Shown here piece after piece: positions 23,727 to 33,808 of a stretch of DNA of 64,000 nucleotides. Position 1 is the first letter of the stretch; each line of letters opens with the position of its first letter. The stretch is from Anaerostipes hominis (ex Lee et al. 2021) (GTDB lineage: Bacteria; Bacillota; Clostridia; Lachnospirales; Lachnospiraceae). Under the pieces are notes generated by a model. The model was not told the origin of the DNA. It searched no databases and saw nothing but the letters and a program-made list of their open reading frames with translations. The stretch spans positions 62,001 through 126,000 of the forward strand of contig NZ_NQOG01000001.1 of assembly GCF_002270485.1 (NCBI RefSeq), given 5' to 3'. The translations under genes and the position numbers were made by a program.

Positions 23727-25514
23727 TTACTCCTCTGTATTATCTATGGTGTATTCTGTTGTCGGCTGCTTTCCCAGGCTTACGACCACGCCGATTCCTG
23801 TCCCTTTTGTAACTTTTTTCCCGGCTTTCGGTGACTGACTGATAATACATCCCTCCGGCACCCTGCTGTCGTACTTCTGGGAAGAAATGATCAGCTTTAG
23901 TCCTTCTCTGCTTAACTCTTCTCTCGCATCATCTGCGGTCTTAAATACGATTTCCGGCACTGTGACCTTGTTCTCACCTTTGCTGACCGTGATCGTCACC
24001 TTGGAGCCTCTGGAAATTTTATTCCCCGCTCCCGGAGACTGAGAAATCACATCACCTTCCTTGACACTGGAACTGAATTTGGTGGACACAGAAACTTTGA
24101 ATCCCTGGTCTGAAAGGATCTTCGTGGCAGACTTCTGGCTGTACCCGCGGATATCCGGCACCTCAATTTTGCTCTCGCCGGTACTGACAGTCAATACAAT
24201 GGTCGTTCCCTTTTCCACTTCCTGGTCTGACTCCAGACTCTGGCGGATGATATATCCCGCCTCATAAGAAGATGAAGCCTCTGTTTTGCGCTCCACTTTC
24301 AGATCTTCATCGATGGATGCCAACGCCGCATCGTAAGTCATTCCCACATAGTTTTCAACCGGTACCTTCTCAAGCTTTTCCGTGGTGCTTTCTTCCGTAG
24401 TCGTAAGTTTCTCTGTGCCGGCATTATCCCCTGAGCGGAACAGCCCTGAACTGTTAATGACCAGTACAATGATGGATATGAGAATAATGGCTCCCACCAC
24501 AGCGGCCAGGACGACAACCAGCTTTTCAATCTTGGAATTCATGCCCCGCGGCTCTTCCTCATCGTCGTCATCCACAAATCCGGATTCCTCTTCCGGTTCT
24601 TCTTCCGTCTCCTCCGGTTTTACAAACTCTTTTGTGTGAAGCATCTGAGTCGGCGAATCGTCCACAAAGGGCGCCATGCCTACATAGCTTCCTTTCGTGT
24701 CTTCGAAAACCAACTTTAAATCCTCTATCAGTTCGTTCACAGACTGATACCGGTCTTCCGGTTTTTTCATGGTACATTTGAGAATGATCTTTTCCAGGCT
24801 TTCCGGAATATCTCCGATCAGTTCTCCCGGTGGCGTAATTTCATTCTGGAGATGCATCAGAGCAATGGTAACCCCATTTTCGTGGTCAAAAGGGACCTGG
24901 CCTGTGACCATCTCATACATTGTAATCCCCAGAGAATAAATATCACTCTTCTCATCGCAGTACTTTCCTTTGGCCTGTTCCGGAGAAATGTAATGGACCG
25001 ATCCTATGGCCGTGGATGTGACCGTATTGGAATTGGCCGCCTTTGCTATTCCAAAATCCGTGACTTTTACCTGACCGGAATCTGAGACCAGAATATTCTG
25101 GGGCTTAATATCCCTGTGGATCGTGTGATGCCCATGGGCATGCCCGATCGCTGAAGCTATCTGAAGAGACAATTCTACGGTCTCTTTTGCGGAAAGATGC
25201 CCCTTTTTCATAATATATTCCTTCAGGGTAATGCCTTCTGCCAATTCCATGACAATGTAATTGACACTGTCTTCCTGGCCTACATCATATACGTTCACAA
25301 TATTGGGGTGGGCCAGTCTTGCGACCGCCTCTGCTTCCACCTGAAACTTTTTTAAAAACTTCTCATTATCTACATATTCATTTTTCAACACTTTGATAGC
25401 AACGTTCCGGTTCAGTTTATGGCACTTTGCCATGTATACGTCAGCCATCCCGCCAGTACCAATCTTTTTCAGGATTTCGTAGCGTCCTCCTAAAATGGTT
25501 CCTGTTTCTAACAT
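23727..25514 (-). CDS. prkC: PASTA-domain serine/threonine protein kinase
   Basis: 595 residues. Hanks-type kinase domain at about 10-270: P-loop GTGGMADVY, IKVLK lysine, HRDIKPQN catalytic loop, DFGIAK and the activation-loop GSVHYISPEQA. An acidic linker (EEEPEEESGFVDDDDEEE) precedes one transmembrane helix (about 335-358), then three PASTA repeats (about 395-455, 457-523, 524-590) outside the cell, which bind muropeptides or lipid II. It overlaps prpC by seven bases. PrkC controls cell-wall metabolism, and spore germination in spore formers. Confidence 0.96.
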   Translation of the reverse strand: MLETGTILGGRYEILKKIGTGGMADVYMAKCHKLNRNVAIKVLKNEYVDNEKFLKKFQVEAEAVARLAHPNIVNVYDVGQEDSVNYIVMELAEGITLKEYIMKKGHLSAKETVELSLQIASAIGHAHGHHTIHRDIKPQNILVSDSGQVKVTDFGIAKAANSNTVTSTAIGSVHYISPEQAKGKYCDEKSDIYSLGITMYEMVTGQVPFDHENGVTIALMHLQNEITPPGELIGDIPESLEKIILKCTMKKPEDRYQSVNELIEDLKLVFEDTKGSYVGMAPFVDDSPTQMLHTKEFVKPEETEEEPEEESGFVDDDDEEEPRGMNSKIEKLVVVLAAVVGAIILISIIVLVINSSGLFRSGDNAGTEKLTTTEESTTEKLEKVPVENYVGMTYDAALASIDEDLKVERKTEASSSYEAGYIIRQSLESDQEVEKGTTIVLTVSTGESKIEVPDIRGYSQKSATKILSDQGFKVSVSTKFSSSVKEGDVISQSPGAGNKISRGSKVTITVSKGENKVTVPEIVFKTADDAREELSREGLKLIISSQKYDSRVPEGCIISQSPKAGKKVTKGTGIGVVVSLGKQPTTEYTIDNTEE

Positions 25515-26245
25515 GTGATCTCACCTCGCTCCCCCAGCGCAACGATCACCAGGGATATATTGTCCTTGCCGCCATATTCGTTAGCCCTGTTCACCAACTG
25601 GCCTGCCTTATTTTCCAATTGACTGTGATCCAACAGGAGTTCTTTGATTTCATCATCCGCAATCATGCTCGTCAATCCGTCACTGCACAAAAGTAAATAT
25701 CCGTCTTTCTTCGGCAGCTCAAAAAAATCGGGAACAGATTCAATACCTGCGCCGATCGCTCTCGTGATCAGATTTCTTTTTGGATGCTGCCTCATATGTC
25801 TGCGCTCAATCTCTCCGGCCTTCACCAATTCTTCTACAAAAGAATGGTCTGTGGTCACCTGGACAAGATCCTGATCTGCAAAATACAGACGGCTGTCTCC
25901 AATGTTCATCACAAAAATACTCTCTTCTGTCACAGTGGCCGCTACCATAGTTGTTCCCATGCCCGCGTATTCTTCTTCCTCGCACTTCAGCAATATCTCA
26001 CTGCTCACTTTCTGCAGTGCTTCCTTCATGATCTCAATAGGATCTGAATTCTCAATCTCTCGTATAAATTCCACAAAACGACTGACCGCAAAAGAGGACG
26101 CAAAACCTCCTGCCCTGTGGCCTCCCATGCCGTCCGCAACGATATATAAATTATCTAATTGTCCTACGGGTTCATCAGAGTAAAAGATGGTGTCCTGATT
26201 TTCAGACCGTACCTTTCCTCTGTGAGAAGTTCCAACGGATTGCAT
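25508..26245 (-). CDS. prpC: PP2C-family serine/threonine phosphatase
   Basis: 245 residues of the Stp/PrpC group: the metal-binding blocks SENQDTIFYSD, VADGMGGHRAG, NIGDSRLY, and the late LLLCSDGLT and GGKDNISLVIV. It removes phosphates placed by the PASTA kinase encoded by the overlapping next gene. It lies one base after rlmN in the standard translation-related cluster. Confidence 0.96.
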   Translation of the reverse strand: MQSVGTSHRGKVRSENQDTIFYSDEPVGQLDNLYIVADGMGGHRAGGFASSFAVSRFVEFIREIENSDPIEIMKEALQKVSSEILLKCEEEEYAGMGTTMVAATVTEESIFVMNIGDSRLYFADQDLVQVTTDHSFVEELVKAGEIERRHMRQHPKRNLITRAIGAGIESVPDFFELPKKDGYLLLCSDGLTSMIADDEIKELLLDHSQLENKAGQLVNRANEYGGKDNISLVIVALGERGEITC

Positions 26246-26246
26246 C

Positions 26247-27311
26247 TTAGTTCTCCTTTTTTGTGCGAATTTCCTGTTTTTCCACAGAATCCAGCTTCTT
26301 TCTTCTTAATTGTCCACAGGCAGCATTGATATCTCTGCCCATTTCTCTTCTTATGGTAACATTTACACGATTTTTTTCAAGTATGTTTTTGAAGTCGTTC
26401 ACAAACTCCGGCATAGACTGCCGGAAGTCTCTCTCCTTGATAGGATTGACTGGGATCAGATTGACATGGCATGGAAATCCGCCTAAAAAGCGGCAAAGTT
26501 CCCTGGCATTCCGGGAGCTGTCATTCACTCCTGCCACAAGACTGAATTCAAACGTGATCCTCCGTCCCGTCCGGTCAAAGTAATATTTACAGGCAGAGAG
26601 CAGTTCTTCCATAGAATACTGATTTGCCACCGGCATCAGGGATTTCCTCATTTCGTCATTGGAGGCATGAAGTGAGATCGCAAGCGTCATCTGAAGCTTT
26701 TCATCCGCCAATTCCCGTATCCTCGGCACCAGTCCGCAGGTAGACACCGTCAGGTTCCTCTGACTTAAATTCAGTCCTTTCTCGTCGGTCAAAAGTCTGA
26801 TAAATTTTAAAAGATTCTCATAGTTATCCAAAGGTTCCCCGGTTCCCATAACGACCACATGGGACACCCGTTCCCCGGTATCTTTTTGGATATAATAAAT
26901 CTGTCCAAGCATTTCTGAAGGGAGCAGGCTGCGGTCCAGTCCCCCGAGGGTAGACGCACAAAATCTGCATCCCATCCTGCACCCGGCCTGTGACGAAATG
27001 CACACCGAATTGCCGTGCTTGTATTTCATCAGGACACTTTCTATAATATTCCCATCATTCAGCTGAAATAAATACTTTCTTGTACCGTCAATCTTGGATA
27101 CATAGGTTTCCACTTCTTTCAGTTCCGCTACTTCATATTCCTTTTGAAGTTTTTCTTTCAGATTTTTCGGCAGATTGTTCATCTCATCAAGAGAGGATGC
27201 CAGCCTCTTATGGAACCACTCAAATATTTGTTTTGCACGGAACTTTTTTTCTCCCAGTTCTTCCACCGCAAATTCCAGTTCTTCCAGTGTCATTGATTTA
27301 AGATCTCTCAT
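26247..27311 (-). CDS. rlmN: Dual-specificity RNA methyltransferase RlmN
   Basis: 354 residues of the radical SAM family. The CxxxCxxC motif is GCRMGCRFC, with SSQAG before it; VVMGTGEPLDNY and the C-terminal cysteine region FRQSMPEFVNDF...AACGQL follow. It methylates C2 of A2503 in 23S rRNA and A37 of some tRNAs. The gene overlaps the end of rsmB by four bases. Confidence 0.96.
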   Translation of the reverse strand: MRDLKSMTLEELEFAVEELGEKKFRAKQIFEWFHKRLASSLDEMNNLPKNLKEKLQKEYEVAELKEVETYVSKIDGTRKYLFQLNDGNIIESVLMKYKHGNSVCISSQAGCRMGCRFCASTLGGLDRSLLPSEMLGQIYYIQKDTGERVSHVVVMGTGEPLDNYENLLKFIRLLTDEKGLNLSQRNLTVSTCGLVPRIRELADEKLQMTLAISLHASNDEMRKSLMPVANQYSMEELLSACKYYFDRTGRRITFEFSLVAGVNDSSRNARELCRFLGGFPCHVNLIPVNPIKERDFRQSMPEFVNDFKNILEKNRVNVTIRREMGRDINAACGQLRRKKLDSVEKQEIRTKKEN

Positions 27312-28654
27312 TTTGTTCTCCTAAGTTTTCCGATAAAGAATCCGTCGCACGGATGAATTCCCGGCAGCAGCTGGATATACCCCTCTCCGGCCGTCTTAAT
27401 GTCAAGGGTTTTGGGGAGAAAAGGCGTCAGGTCTACCGGCTCAAATCCGTTCTGTCCCGCAATCCACCTGAAATTTTCTTCATTTTCTTTCGGGTTGATC
27501 GTACATGTAGAAAAAAGCAGGCTTCCTCCCGGCTTCACATAGGATAGGGCTGTTTTTAATATTTCTCTCTGCAGTTTCACAATGTCTTCCAAAACGGATT
27601 CTTCCAGATTGTACTTAATGTCCTGCTTTTTTCCCATAATCCCAAGTCCGGAACACGGGACATCACACAGTACAGCGTCCATAGACTCTGCCAGACGTTC
27701 ATCCGGAATTCTGGCATCCCAGATCTGAGTACGGATATTTTCAAATCCCACACGTTCGATGTTTTCTTTCAGCAGTTCTTCTTTGTAATCCGTCAGATCC
27801 CGGGCCAGAACCTGCCCCGTTCCGTGGAGTTTGTCTGCCGCATACAGTGCTTTGCCTCCCGGAGCGCTGCAAATATCAAGGATCTTCTGTCCCTCTTTTG
27901 GATCTGCGACCTTTCCGGCCAGCATGGAACTTTCATCCTGCACGATAAAACGGCCTTCTCTGAATGCCGAAATACGCTTTAGAAAATCATAGTTAGAAAT
28001 ACGAATTGCCTCCGGAAGCAGTCTTCCGTCTTCCACCTCCACACCATCTTTTTTCAGGGAAGTGATCAGTTCTTCTCTGGAGCCGTTGCTTTCCATCCAT
28101 GAAACCGTTGTCTTTTTTGGCTCCAGGAAAGAACTCACGATCGTTTCTGTTTCTTCCTCTGTATAAGAACGCAGAAAATGACGGATGATCCATTCCGGCA
28201 TGGAACAGGCAACGGACAGATACTTTACAAAATCCTTATCCCTGTCTGGAAACGGGATATCTTGTTTCTGTCTGGAAATTGTTCTCAAAACACCGTTTAC
28301 AAAGCCGGATAATTTTGAAAAGCCCCGCTTTTTGGCCAGCTTCACACATTCATTGCATGCCGCGGAGTCAGGGATGTGATCCATGAACAGAATCTGGCAG
28401 GCACCCATGCGGAGCAGTGAACGCACCAGCGGCTTCATTTTCCTTACCTTCGTCTTGGAATACAGATCAATCACATAATCAATGGTCAGGCGGCGCTCCA
28501 GAGTTCCCTGGCATAGCCTTGTAAAAAAAGCCCGGTCCTTCTTTTCACTGAACTGATACTTTTCCAGTGTCTCTCCGATGGCAATATGGGACAGTTCCTC
28601 TTTTCTGTCTATTTTCATCAGAACATCTAAAGCCGATTCTCTTGGATTCTGCAT
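27308..28654 (-). CDS. rsmB: 16S rRNA (cytosine-967-C5)-methyltransferase
   Basis: 448 residues: an N-terminal NusB-like helical domain (about 1-140) and a Rossmann methyltransferase domain with DICSAPGGKA, CDVPCSGLG (PC motif) and FSTCTINPKENE, whose cysteine is the catalytic nucleophile. It lies between fmt and rlmN, spacing one base and minus four bases. Confidence 0.95.
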   Translation of the reverse strand: MQNPRESALDVLMKIDRKEELSHIAIGETLEKYQFSEKKDRAFFTRLCQGTLERRLTIDYVIDLYSKTKVRKMKPLVRSLLRMGACQILFMDHIPDSAACNECVKLAKKRGFSKLSGFVNGVLRTISRQKQDIPFPDRDKDFVKYLSVACSMPEWIIRHFLRSYTEEETETIVSSFLEPKKTTVSWMESNGSREELITSLKKDGVEVEDGRLLPEAIRISNYDFLKRISAFREGRFIVQDESSMLAGKVADPKEGQKILDICSAPGGKALYAADKLHGTGQVLARDLTDYKEELLKENIERVGFENIRTQIWDARIPDERLAESMDAVLCDVPCSGLGIMGKKQDIKYNLEESVLEDIVKLQREILKTALSYVKPGGSLLFSTCTINPKENEENFRWIAGQNGFEPVDLTPFLPKTLDIKTAGEGYIQLLPGIHPCDGFFIGKLRRTK

Positions 28655-28655
28655 A

Positions 28656-29585
28656 TTATTCTCCTAATACCGTTCCGGCATCTACCTTGGAGCCTGCCAA
28701 GAATGCCTGGACTGACATCCGCTTTTTCCCGGAAAGCTGGATTTCATTGAGTGCTAATGCTTCCTGACCGCAGGCCACAATCATCTGTTTTTTAGTCACT
28801 TCAATAATGGTTCCGGGTCTCTCTCCTCCGTCATAGGAAACGACGTCCGCATCCCATATTTTCAGTGTTTTCCCTCCAAGCTCCGTATAAGCACTCGGCC
28901 ATGGGTTCAGTCCGCGCACCCACTGTTCAATCTCAGCGGCATTTTTCGTGAACTCTATCTTCCCCATCTCTTTGCTCAGCATCGGGGCATAGGAACTCTC
29001 ATTGTCATTTTGTTTGATCCTTACCGCCGTCCCATCTTTTAATTTCTCTAATGTCTCCAGCAATAAGTCTGCGCCCAGCGCCATTAGCTTGTCATGAAGG
29101 GTTCCGGATGTTTCTTTCTTATCCAGCGGAATGACTGCTTTATCTATCATATCCCCCGTATCTAAACCCTTTTCCATATACATGGTCGTAATTCCCGTTT
29201 CCCTTTCACCGTTTAAGACGGCCCACTGGATCGGTCCCGCTCCGCGGTATTTCGGAAGAAGTGACCCATGGACATTGATACATCCGTATTTGGGGATATT
29301 CAGTATCCGCTCCGGCAAAATCTGTCCGTATGCGACAACTACGATGACATCCGGAGCCAGATGTTCAAGGTCTTCTATAAATTTCTCATCTCTGGCTTTT
29401 GCCGGCTGAAGGACAGGGATTCCATGTTTCAATGCAGCCTCTTTCACCGGCGGAAAAGAAAGTTTCTTTCCCCTTCCCTTCTGCTTATCGGGCTGCGTAA
29501 CTGCCGCAGCCACATGATGAAATTGTATCAGCTTCTCCAGCGTAGGCACCGCAAATTCCGGCGTTCCCATAAATACTACGTTCAT
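28656..29585 (-). CDS. fmt: Methionyl-tRNA formyltransferase
   Basis: 309 residues. The start MNVVFMGTPEFAVPTL is the family norm; an upstream in-frame ATG (29615) would add a useless charged extension, while ATG 29585 has GGAGGATACG before it. Catalytic region: NVHGSLLPKYRGAGPIQWA with the Asn-His pair, then GITTMYMEKGLDTGDM. It formylates initiator Met-tRNA. The product pairs with the deformylase encoded 10 bases upstream. Confidence 0.96.
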   Translation of the reverse strand: MNVVFMGTPEFAVPTLEKLIQFHHVAAAVTQPDKQKGRGKKLSFPPVKEAALKHGIPVLQPAKARDEKFIEDLEHLAPDVIVVVAYGQILPERILNIPKYGCINVHGSLLPKYRGAGPIQWAVLNGERETGITTMYMEKGLDTGDMIDKAVIPLDKKETSGTLHDKLMALGADLLLETLEKLKDGTAVRIKQNDNESSYAPMLSKEMGKIEFTKNAAEIEQWVRGLNPWPSAYTELGGKTLKIWDADVVSYDGGERPGTIIEVTKKQMIVACGQEALALNEIQLSGKKRMSVQAFLAGSKVDAGTVLGE

Positions 29586-29595
29586 CGTATCCTCC

Positions 29596-30066
29596 TTACT
29601 CTTCCTCTTCCACATCTCTCACCGGTTCTTCCGCCACATCCGGATAAAGGATTCCGTCCAAATGGTCAAGTTCATGGCAGATCGCCCTCGCAAGAAGTCC
29701 TTCTCCTTCCACTCTGATCGGGTTCATATCCCGGTCCAGCGCTTCACATACCACATGGTTCGGACGCTTTACGACTGCAACCTTCCCCGGAAGGCTCAGA
29801 CATCCCTCGTCTCCGATCTGTTCGCCGTCTTTTTCCACGATCTTAGGATTGATCAGGACCAGCGGCTGGCCTTCATATGTGTCGATGACCACCAGCCGTT
29901 TCAGGATTCCCACCTGAGGAGCGGCCAGTCCCACGCCGTATGCTTCATACATTGTCTCAAACATGTCATCGATCAGCAGCATGATTCTGGATGTCATTTC
30001 TTTAATCTCTTTTGATGGTTTTCTGAGGACTTCATCCCCCATTTTTCTGATGTTTCTGATTGCCAT
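29596..30066 (-). CDS. def: Peptide deformylase
   Basis: 156 residues. The three signature motifs are GVGLAAPQVG, EGCLSLPG (metal Cys) and HELDHLDG (two metal His and catalytic Glu). It removes the formyl group from nascent chains. It sits between priA and fmt with short gaps, as in most Clostridia. Confidence 0.97.
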   Translation of the reverse strand: MAIRNIRKMGDEVLRKPSKEIKEMTSRIMLLIDDMFETMYEAYGVGLAAPQVGILKRLVVIDTYEGQPLVLINPKIVEKDGEQIGDEGCLSLPGKVAVVKRPNHVVCEALDRDMNPIRVEGEGLLARAICHELDHLDGILYPDVAEEPVRDVEEEE

Positions 30067-30095
30067 GAATACTTCTCCTTCTCAAATATTCTTTG

Positions 30096-32321
30096 TTAAT
30101 AACTGCTCATAGGATTAAAATCGAATGTGATATGAATGTCTTTGGGCAATTCCTGCCGGTCGATCCACAGTTCCAGCCGGTCTTTCACCTTCATAAGTTC
30201 CTTGTAATCTTTCTTTTTTACGTACAGCACCTGCCGGTAAATATCATTGACTTTTGCCAGAGAGGCCTCGCCGGGTCCGATGACGCGGATGCCCGAATTC
30301 TGAATCACCCTGGCCATGCGCTGTGCCGTCTTTTTGCATTCCTCTTCCGAAGGCCCGGCAAGAAGGACTGTAAGCATCTGCCAAACCGGAGGATAGCAAA
30401 GCATCGTCCGGTAGGATATCTCCTGGCGGTAAAACTCTTCATAGTCCTGGGCTGCCGCTGTGACAATACAGTAATGTTCCGGCGAATAGGTCTGTATGAC
30501 AACCTCTCCGGCTTTATCGCCTCTCCCTGCCCGGCCGGCCGCCTGAGTCAAAAGCTGGAATGTCCGTTCTGCTGCACGGAAATCACTGGCATGCAGAGAT
30601 AAATCCGCTGCCAGGATTCCGACGAGAGTAACGTTTGCAAAATCGTGTCCTTTGACAATCATCTGCGTGCCCACAAGAATATCGGCCCGGCCTTCCGAAA
30701 AAGTCTTTAGAATCTCTTCATGGCTGTGCTTTCTTTTTGTGGTATCCATATCCATCCGGAGCACTCTTGCTTCCGGAAATTCTTTCCTTATAGCGGCCTC
30801 TGCCTTTTGAGTGCCGAGTCCGAACGTTCCGATAAATGGACTGCCGCACTCAGGACAGACATCCTGCATCGCTTCTTCATATCCGCAGTAATGGCAGCGG
30901 AGTTTCCCGTCCCTGTGATACGTAAGCGATACATCGCAGTGGGGACACTGCATCACAGTGCCGCAGCTTCTGCATGAGACAAACCCGGCATATCCTCTCC
31001 GATTCAAAAAAAGCATGATCTGCTCTTTTTTCCGAAGCCGGTCTCCGATCAGTTCATAGAGCCTTCTGCTGAACATACTGCGGTTCCCCTGCTTTAATTC
31101 TTCCCTTAAATCTTCTATATACACATCGGGCAGGATCGCTTCTTTTGCCCGGTCTTTCAGCGTCCAGAGCCTGTATTCCCCGTCAAGTGCCTTCTGATAG
31201 CTCTCAAGAGACGGCGTTGCGGACCCTAAAATCACCGCCGCGCCCTCCATGTCCGCTTTTTCCAGAGCCACTTCTCTTGCGTGGTATTTGGGCGTCTGCT
31301 CACTTTTATAACTGCCCTCATGTTCTTCGTCAATGATGATCAGCCCAAGATTTGGAAACGGCACAAACAGTGCAGATCTGGGACCGATGATAATATCGGC
31401 ATCCCCATTCTTTGCCCGGAGCCACTGATCGTATTTTTCTCCTTTGGAGAGTCTGGAATTAAGGATGGACACCCTGTCTCCGAACCGCTTCGTAAAACGG
31501 CAGACCGTCTGGTACGTAAGAGCGATCTCCGGGATCAGCACGATAGCCTGTTTCCCTTTTCTGACAACTTCCTCGATTGCCGCCAGATAGACTTCTGTCT
31601 TCCCGCTTCCGGTAATCCCGTGGAGAAGATACGTTCTCCTCTCCCCTGCTGCGTAATCTGCTTTGAATTCCTGTATCAGCTTCTCCTGACTCTCATTCAG
31701 GGGCAGGGCATCTTCCGCCTCCATCCCGCTGGGGCCGGGATTCCGGTAAAACTTTTCTGTTTCGACGCGGATTATACCGTCTTGTTCCATACCTGCAACC
31801 GTTGTCCTCGGAATCTTCAGGCATTTCGTCACACGCTCCCAGGAAACCGTCTGCTCATCCATAAGAGCAGCCAGCAGCCTGGCTTTTGCAGCGTAATGCC
31901 TGCCTAAATATTCATCCAGCAGACCGGGAGCCTGATCTTTTGGCAGTAAGAGCCTGACAGACTTTTTTTCTTTTTGTTTCATTTTATCCTGCACGGGAAG
32001 CACGGTCTTCAGTGCCTGGATCATGGTAGACCCATAGTTTTCCCGAATCCAGTAGGCGAGCTTGATCATCCTGGATTCTGCGTCCACACCGTCTTTTTCT
32101 ATGGACAAAATTTCCTTTATTTTCTTAGGATCGTAATCTGCCCTATCCGAAAGCCTGACAACATATCCCTTCTGTTCCCGGTTTCCTGCTCCAAACGGCA
32201 CCCGAACGGACTGCCCGACCCGGATCTGATCACATAAGGAAAAAGGCACTCGATATTGAAATACCCGATCCAGTGCCTCATGCGAAATATTGATGATAAT
32301 ATCTGCGTACAATGTTTCCAT
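30096..32321 (-). CDS. priA: Primosomal replication protein N' (helicase PriA)
   Basis: 741 residues. N-terminal DNA-fork-binding domain, Walker A GITGSGKTEVY, DEAH-type box IIIDEEHEG, zinc-binding cysteine cluster (CRSCGTVMQCPHC ... CHYCGYEE ... CPECGS) inside the helicase core, and motif VI QAAGRAGRG. It restarts stalled replication forks. It begins three bases after glmM ends and precedes def. Confidence 0.96.
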   Translation of the reverse strand: METLYADIIINISHEALDRVFQYRVPFSLCDQIRVGQSVRVPFGAGNREQKGYVVRLSDRADYDPKKIKEILSIEKDGVDAESRMIKLAYWIRENYGSTMIQALKTVLPVQDKMKQKEKKSVRLLLPKDQAPGLLDEYLGRHYAAKARLLAALMDEQTVSWERVTKCLKIPRTTVAGMEQDGIIRVETEKFYRNPGPSGMEAEDALPLNESQEKLIQEFKADYAAGERRTYLLHGITGSGKTEVYLAAIEEVVRKGKQAIVLIPEIALTYQTVCRFTKRFGDRVSILNSRLSKGEKYDQWLRAKNGDADIIIGPRSALFVPFPNLGLIIIDEEHEGSYKSEQTPKYHAREVALEKADMEGAAVILGSATPSLESYQKALDGEYRLWTLKDRAKEAILPDVYIEDLREELKQGNRSMFSRRLYELIGDRLRKKEQIMLFLNRRGYAGFVSCRSCGTVMQCPHCDVSLTYHRDGKLRCHYCGYEEAMQDVCPECGSPFIGTFGLGTQKAEAAIRKEFPEARVLRMDMDTTKRKHSHEEILKTFSEGRADILVGTQMIVKGHDFANVTLVGILAADLSLHASDFRAAERTFQLLTQAAGRAGRGDKAGEVVIQTYSPEHYCIVTAAAQDYEEFYRQEISYRTMLCYPPVWQMLTVLLAGPSEEECKKTAQRMARVIQNSGIRVIGPGEASLAKVNDIYRQVLYVKKKDYKELMKVKDRLELWIDRQELPKDIHITFDFNPMSSY

Positions 32322-32324
32322 AAA

Positions 32325-33674
32325 TCAGTCGATGACGTGTCCCTTTTGGCGCAGGACTTTAACTACACGGTCCACATGTTCCCTGCAGATCTCGTGAGTT
32401 TTGGCTTCCACCATGACACGCACCAAAGGTTCCGTTCCGCTCTCCCTTACAAGAATCCTTCCGTCATTTCCGAGTTCCTTCTCCACAGCTTCCACTGCTG
32501 TAATCACGTCTGCGTCTTCTCTGGCGTCTTTTTTATCCCGGACTTTGACGTTCTCAAGAATCTGTGGATATATATCCACATCCTTTACCAGCTGTCCAAG
32601 TGACTGTTTCTGTTCCAGCATGGCCTCCATGATCTTTAAAGAAGTCAGAATCCCGTCTCCGGTAGTCGCAAACTTGCTGAAAATAATATGCCCTGACTGT
32701 TCACCGCCCAGGCCGTGTCCGTTTCTGGACATATTTTCGTACACATATTTATCTCCCACCGCTGTTTTTTCATAGTCGATACCGGCCCGGTCAAATGCCT
32801 TGTAAAGGCCGAGATTGGACATGACCGTTGTAACGACCGTGTTGTTATTGAGAGCACCGTGCTCTTTCATATATTTTCCGCATACATACAGGATCAGATC
32901 GCCGTTTACTTCTGCCCCGTTCTCATCCACGGCAATACAGCGGTCCGCATCGCCGTCGTATGCGAATCCCACATCCAGATGGTTCTCTTTTACAAATCCC
33001 TTGAGGATCTCTATATGAGTGGAACCGCAGTTGGTGTTGATATTTGTACCGTCCGGTTCATTGTTGATCACATAGACCTCCGCGCCCAGTGTCTCAAATA
33101 CATTCTTTGCAATGCTTGAGGAGCTTCCGTTGGAACAGTCCAGTCCGACCTTTACATTTTTAAATGACCGTGTGGCCAGGGAGATGAGATATCCTATGTA
33201 TCGGTTTCTTCCTGATGCGTAATCTTTCGCCCTTCCGATGTCGCTTTTCGTAGCAAAAGGAAGTTCCCCGACCTTGCCGTCAATGTATGCCTCGATCTGT
33301 TCTTCGACTTCCGCATCCATCTTATGTCCCTTGGCGTTGATCAGCTTGATCCCATTGTCATAGTAAGGATTATGGCTGGCAGAGATCATAATGCCGCAGT
33401 CAAACTGTTCCGTGCGGACCACGTAAGATACACTCGGAGTCGTGGTCACATAGAGCATATAGGCGTTGGCTCCGGAAGCCGTGAGTCCGGCTACGAGCGC
33501 GTGTTCGAACATATAGCTGCTTCTTCTTGTGTCCTTTCCGATAACTACCTTCGGACGTTTCTTTTCCTTGCCCAGGTGCCATCCCAAAAATCTTCCTACT
33601 TTATATGCATGCTCCACCGTAAGATCGATGTTTGCCTCTCCGCGGAAGCCGTCAGTGCCAAAATATTTTCCCAT
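32325..33674 (-). CDS. glmM: Phosphoglucosamine mutase
   Basis: 449 residues from ATG 33674, chosen because AGAGGT lies just upstream and the protein then begins MGKYFGTDGFRGEAN, the family start; an ATG six codons earlier is in frame but less likely. The active serine is Ser100 in ISASHNP, the metal loop is YDGDADRC, and the sugar and phosphate loops are GEQSGH and RESGTEPLVRVM. It makes glucosamine 1-phosphate for UDP-GlcNAc. Confidence 0.96.
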   Translation of the reverse strand: MGKYFGTDGFRGEANIDLTVEHAYKVGRFLGWHLGKEKKRPKVVIGKDTRRSSYMFEHALVAGLTASGANAYMLYVTTTPSVSYVVRTEQFDCGIMISASHNPYYDNGIKLINAKGHKMDAEVEEQIEAYIDGKVGELPFATKSDIGRAKDYASGRNRYIGYLISLATRSFKNVKVGLDCSNGSSSSIAKNVFETLGAEVYVINNEPDGTNINTNCGSTHIEILKGFVKENHLDVGFAYDGDADRCIAVDENGAEVNGDLILYVCGKYMKEHGALNNNTVVTTVMSNLGLYKAFDRAGIDYEKTAVGDKYVYENMSRNGHGLGGEQSGHIIFSKFATTGDGILTSLKIMEAMLEQKQSLGQLVKDVDIYPQILENVKVRDKKDAREDADVITAVEAVEKELGNDGRILVRESGTEPLVRVMVEAKTHEICREHVDRVVKVLRQKGHVID

Positions 33675-33719
33675 GATTGACCTCTTTCTCATACTTTATT
33701 TTAAAATAACCTAGAATGT

Positions 33720-33747
33720 ATTATAACATAAAGTCTCACCGTTGAAA
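33720..33747 (-). promoter_or_regulatory. Promoter of glmM and the genes behind it
   Basis: Minus-strand -10 TATAAT (33720-33725), 16-base spacer and a weak -35 TTTCAA (33742-33747). It follows the terminator at 33758-33800 on the other side, so glmM-priA-def-fmt and further genes could start here. Confidence 0.65.
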
Positions 33748-33749
33748 AA

Positions 33750-33800
33750 CAAAAAATCCCCGCCGGAGACAATGCTTTGACAGCACTGTCTCCGGCGGGG
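33750..33800 (-). terminator. Intrinsic terminator of the Fur-fold regulator
   Basis: Perfect 13-base GC-rich stem (33758-33770 with 33788-33800) with extra pairing (TGCT/AGCA) in the loop, then a run of six T on the minus strand. It ends eight bases after the regulator's stop codon. Confidence 0.93.
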
Positions 33801-33808
33801 ACACACTT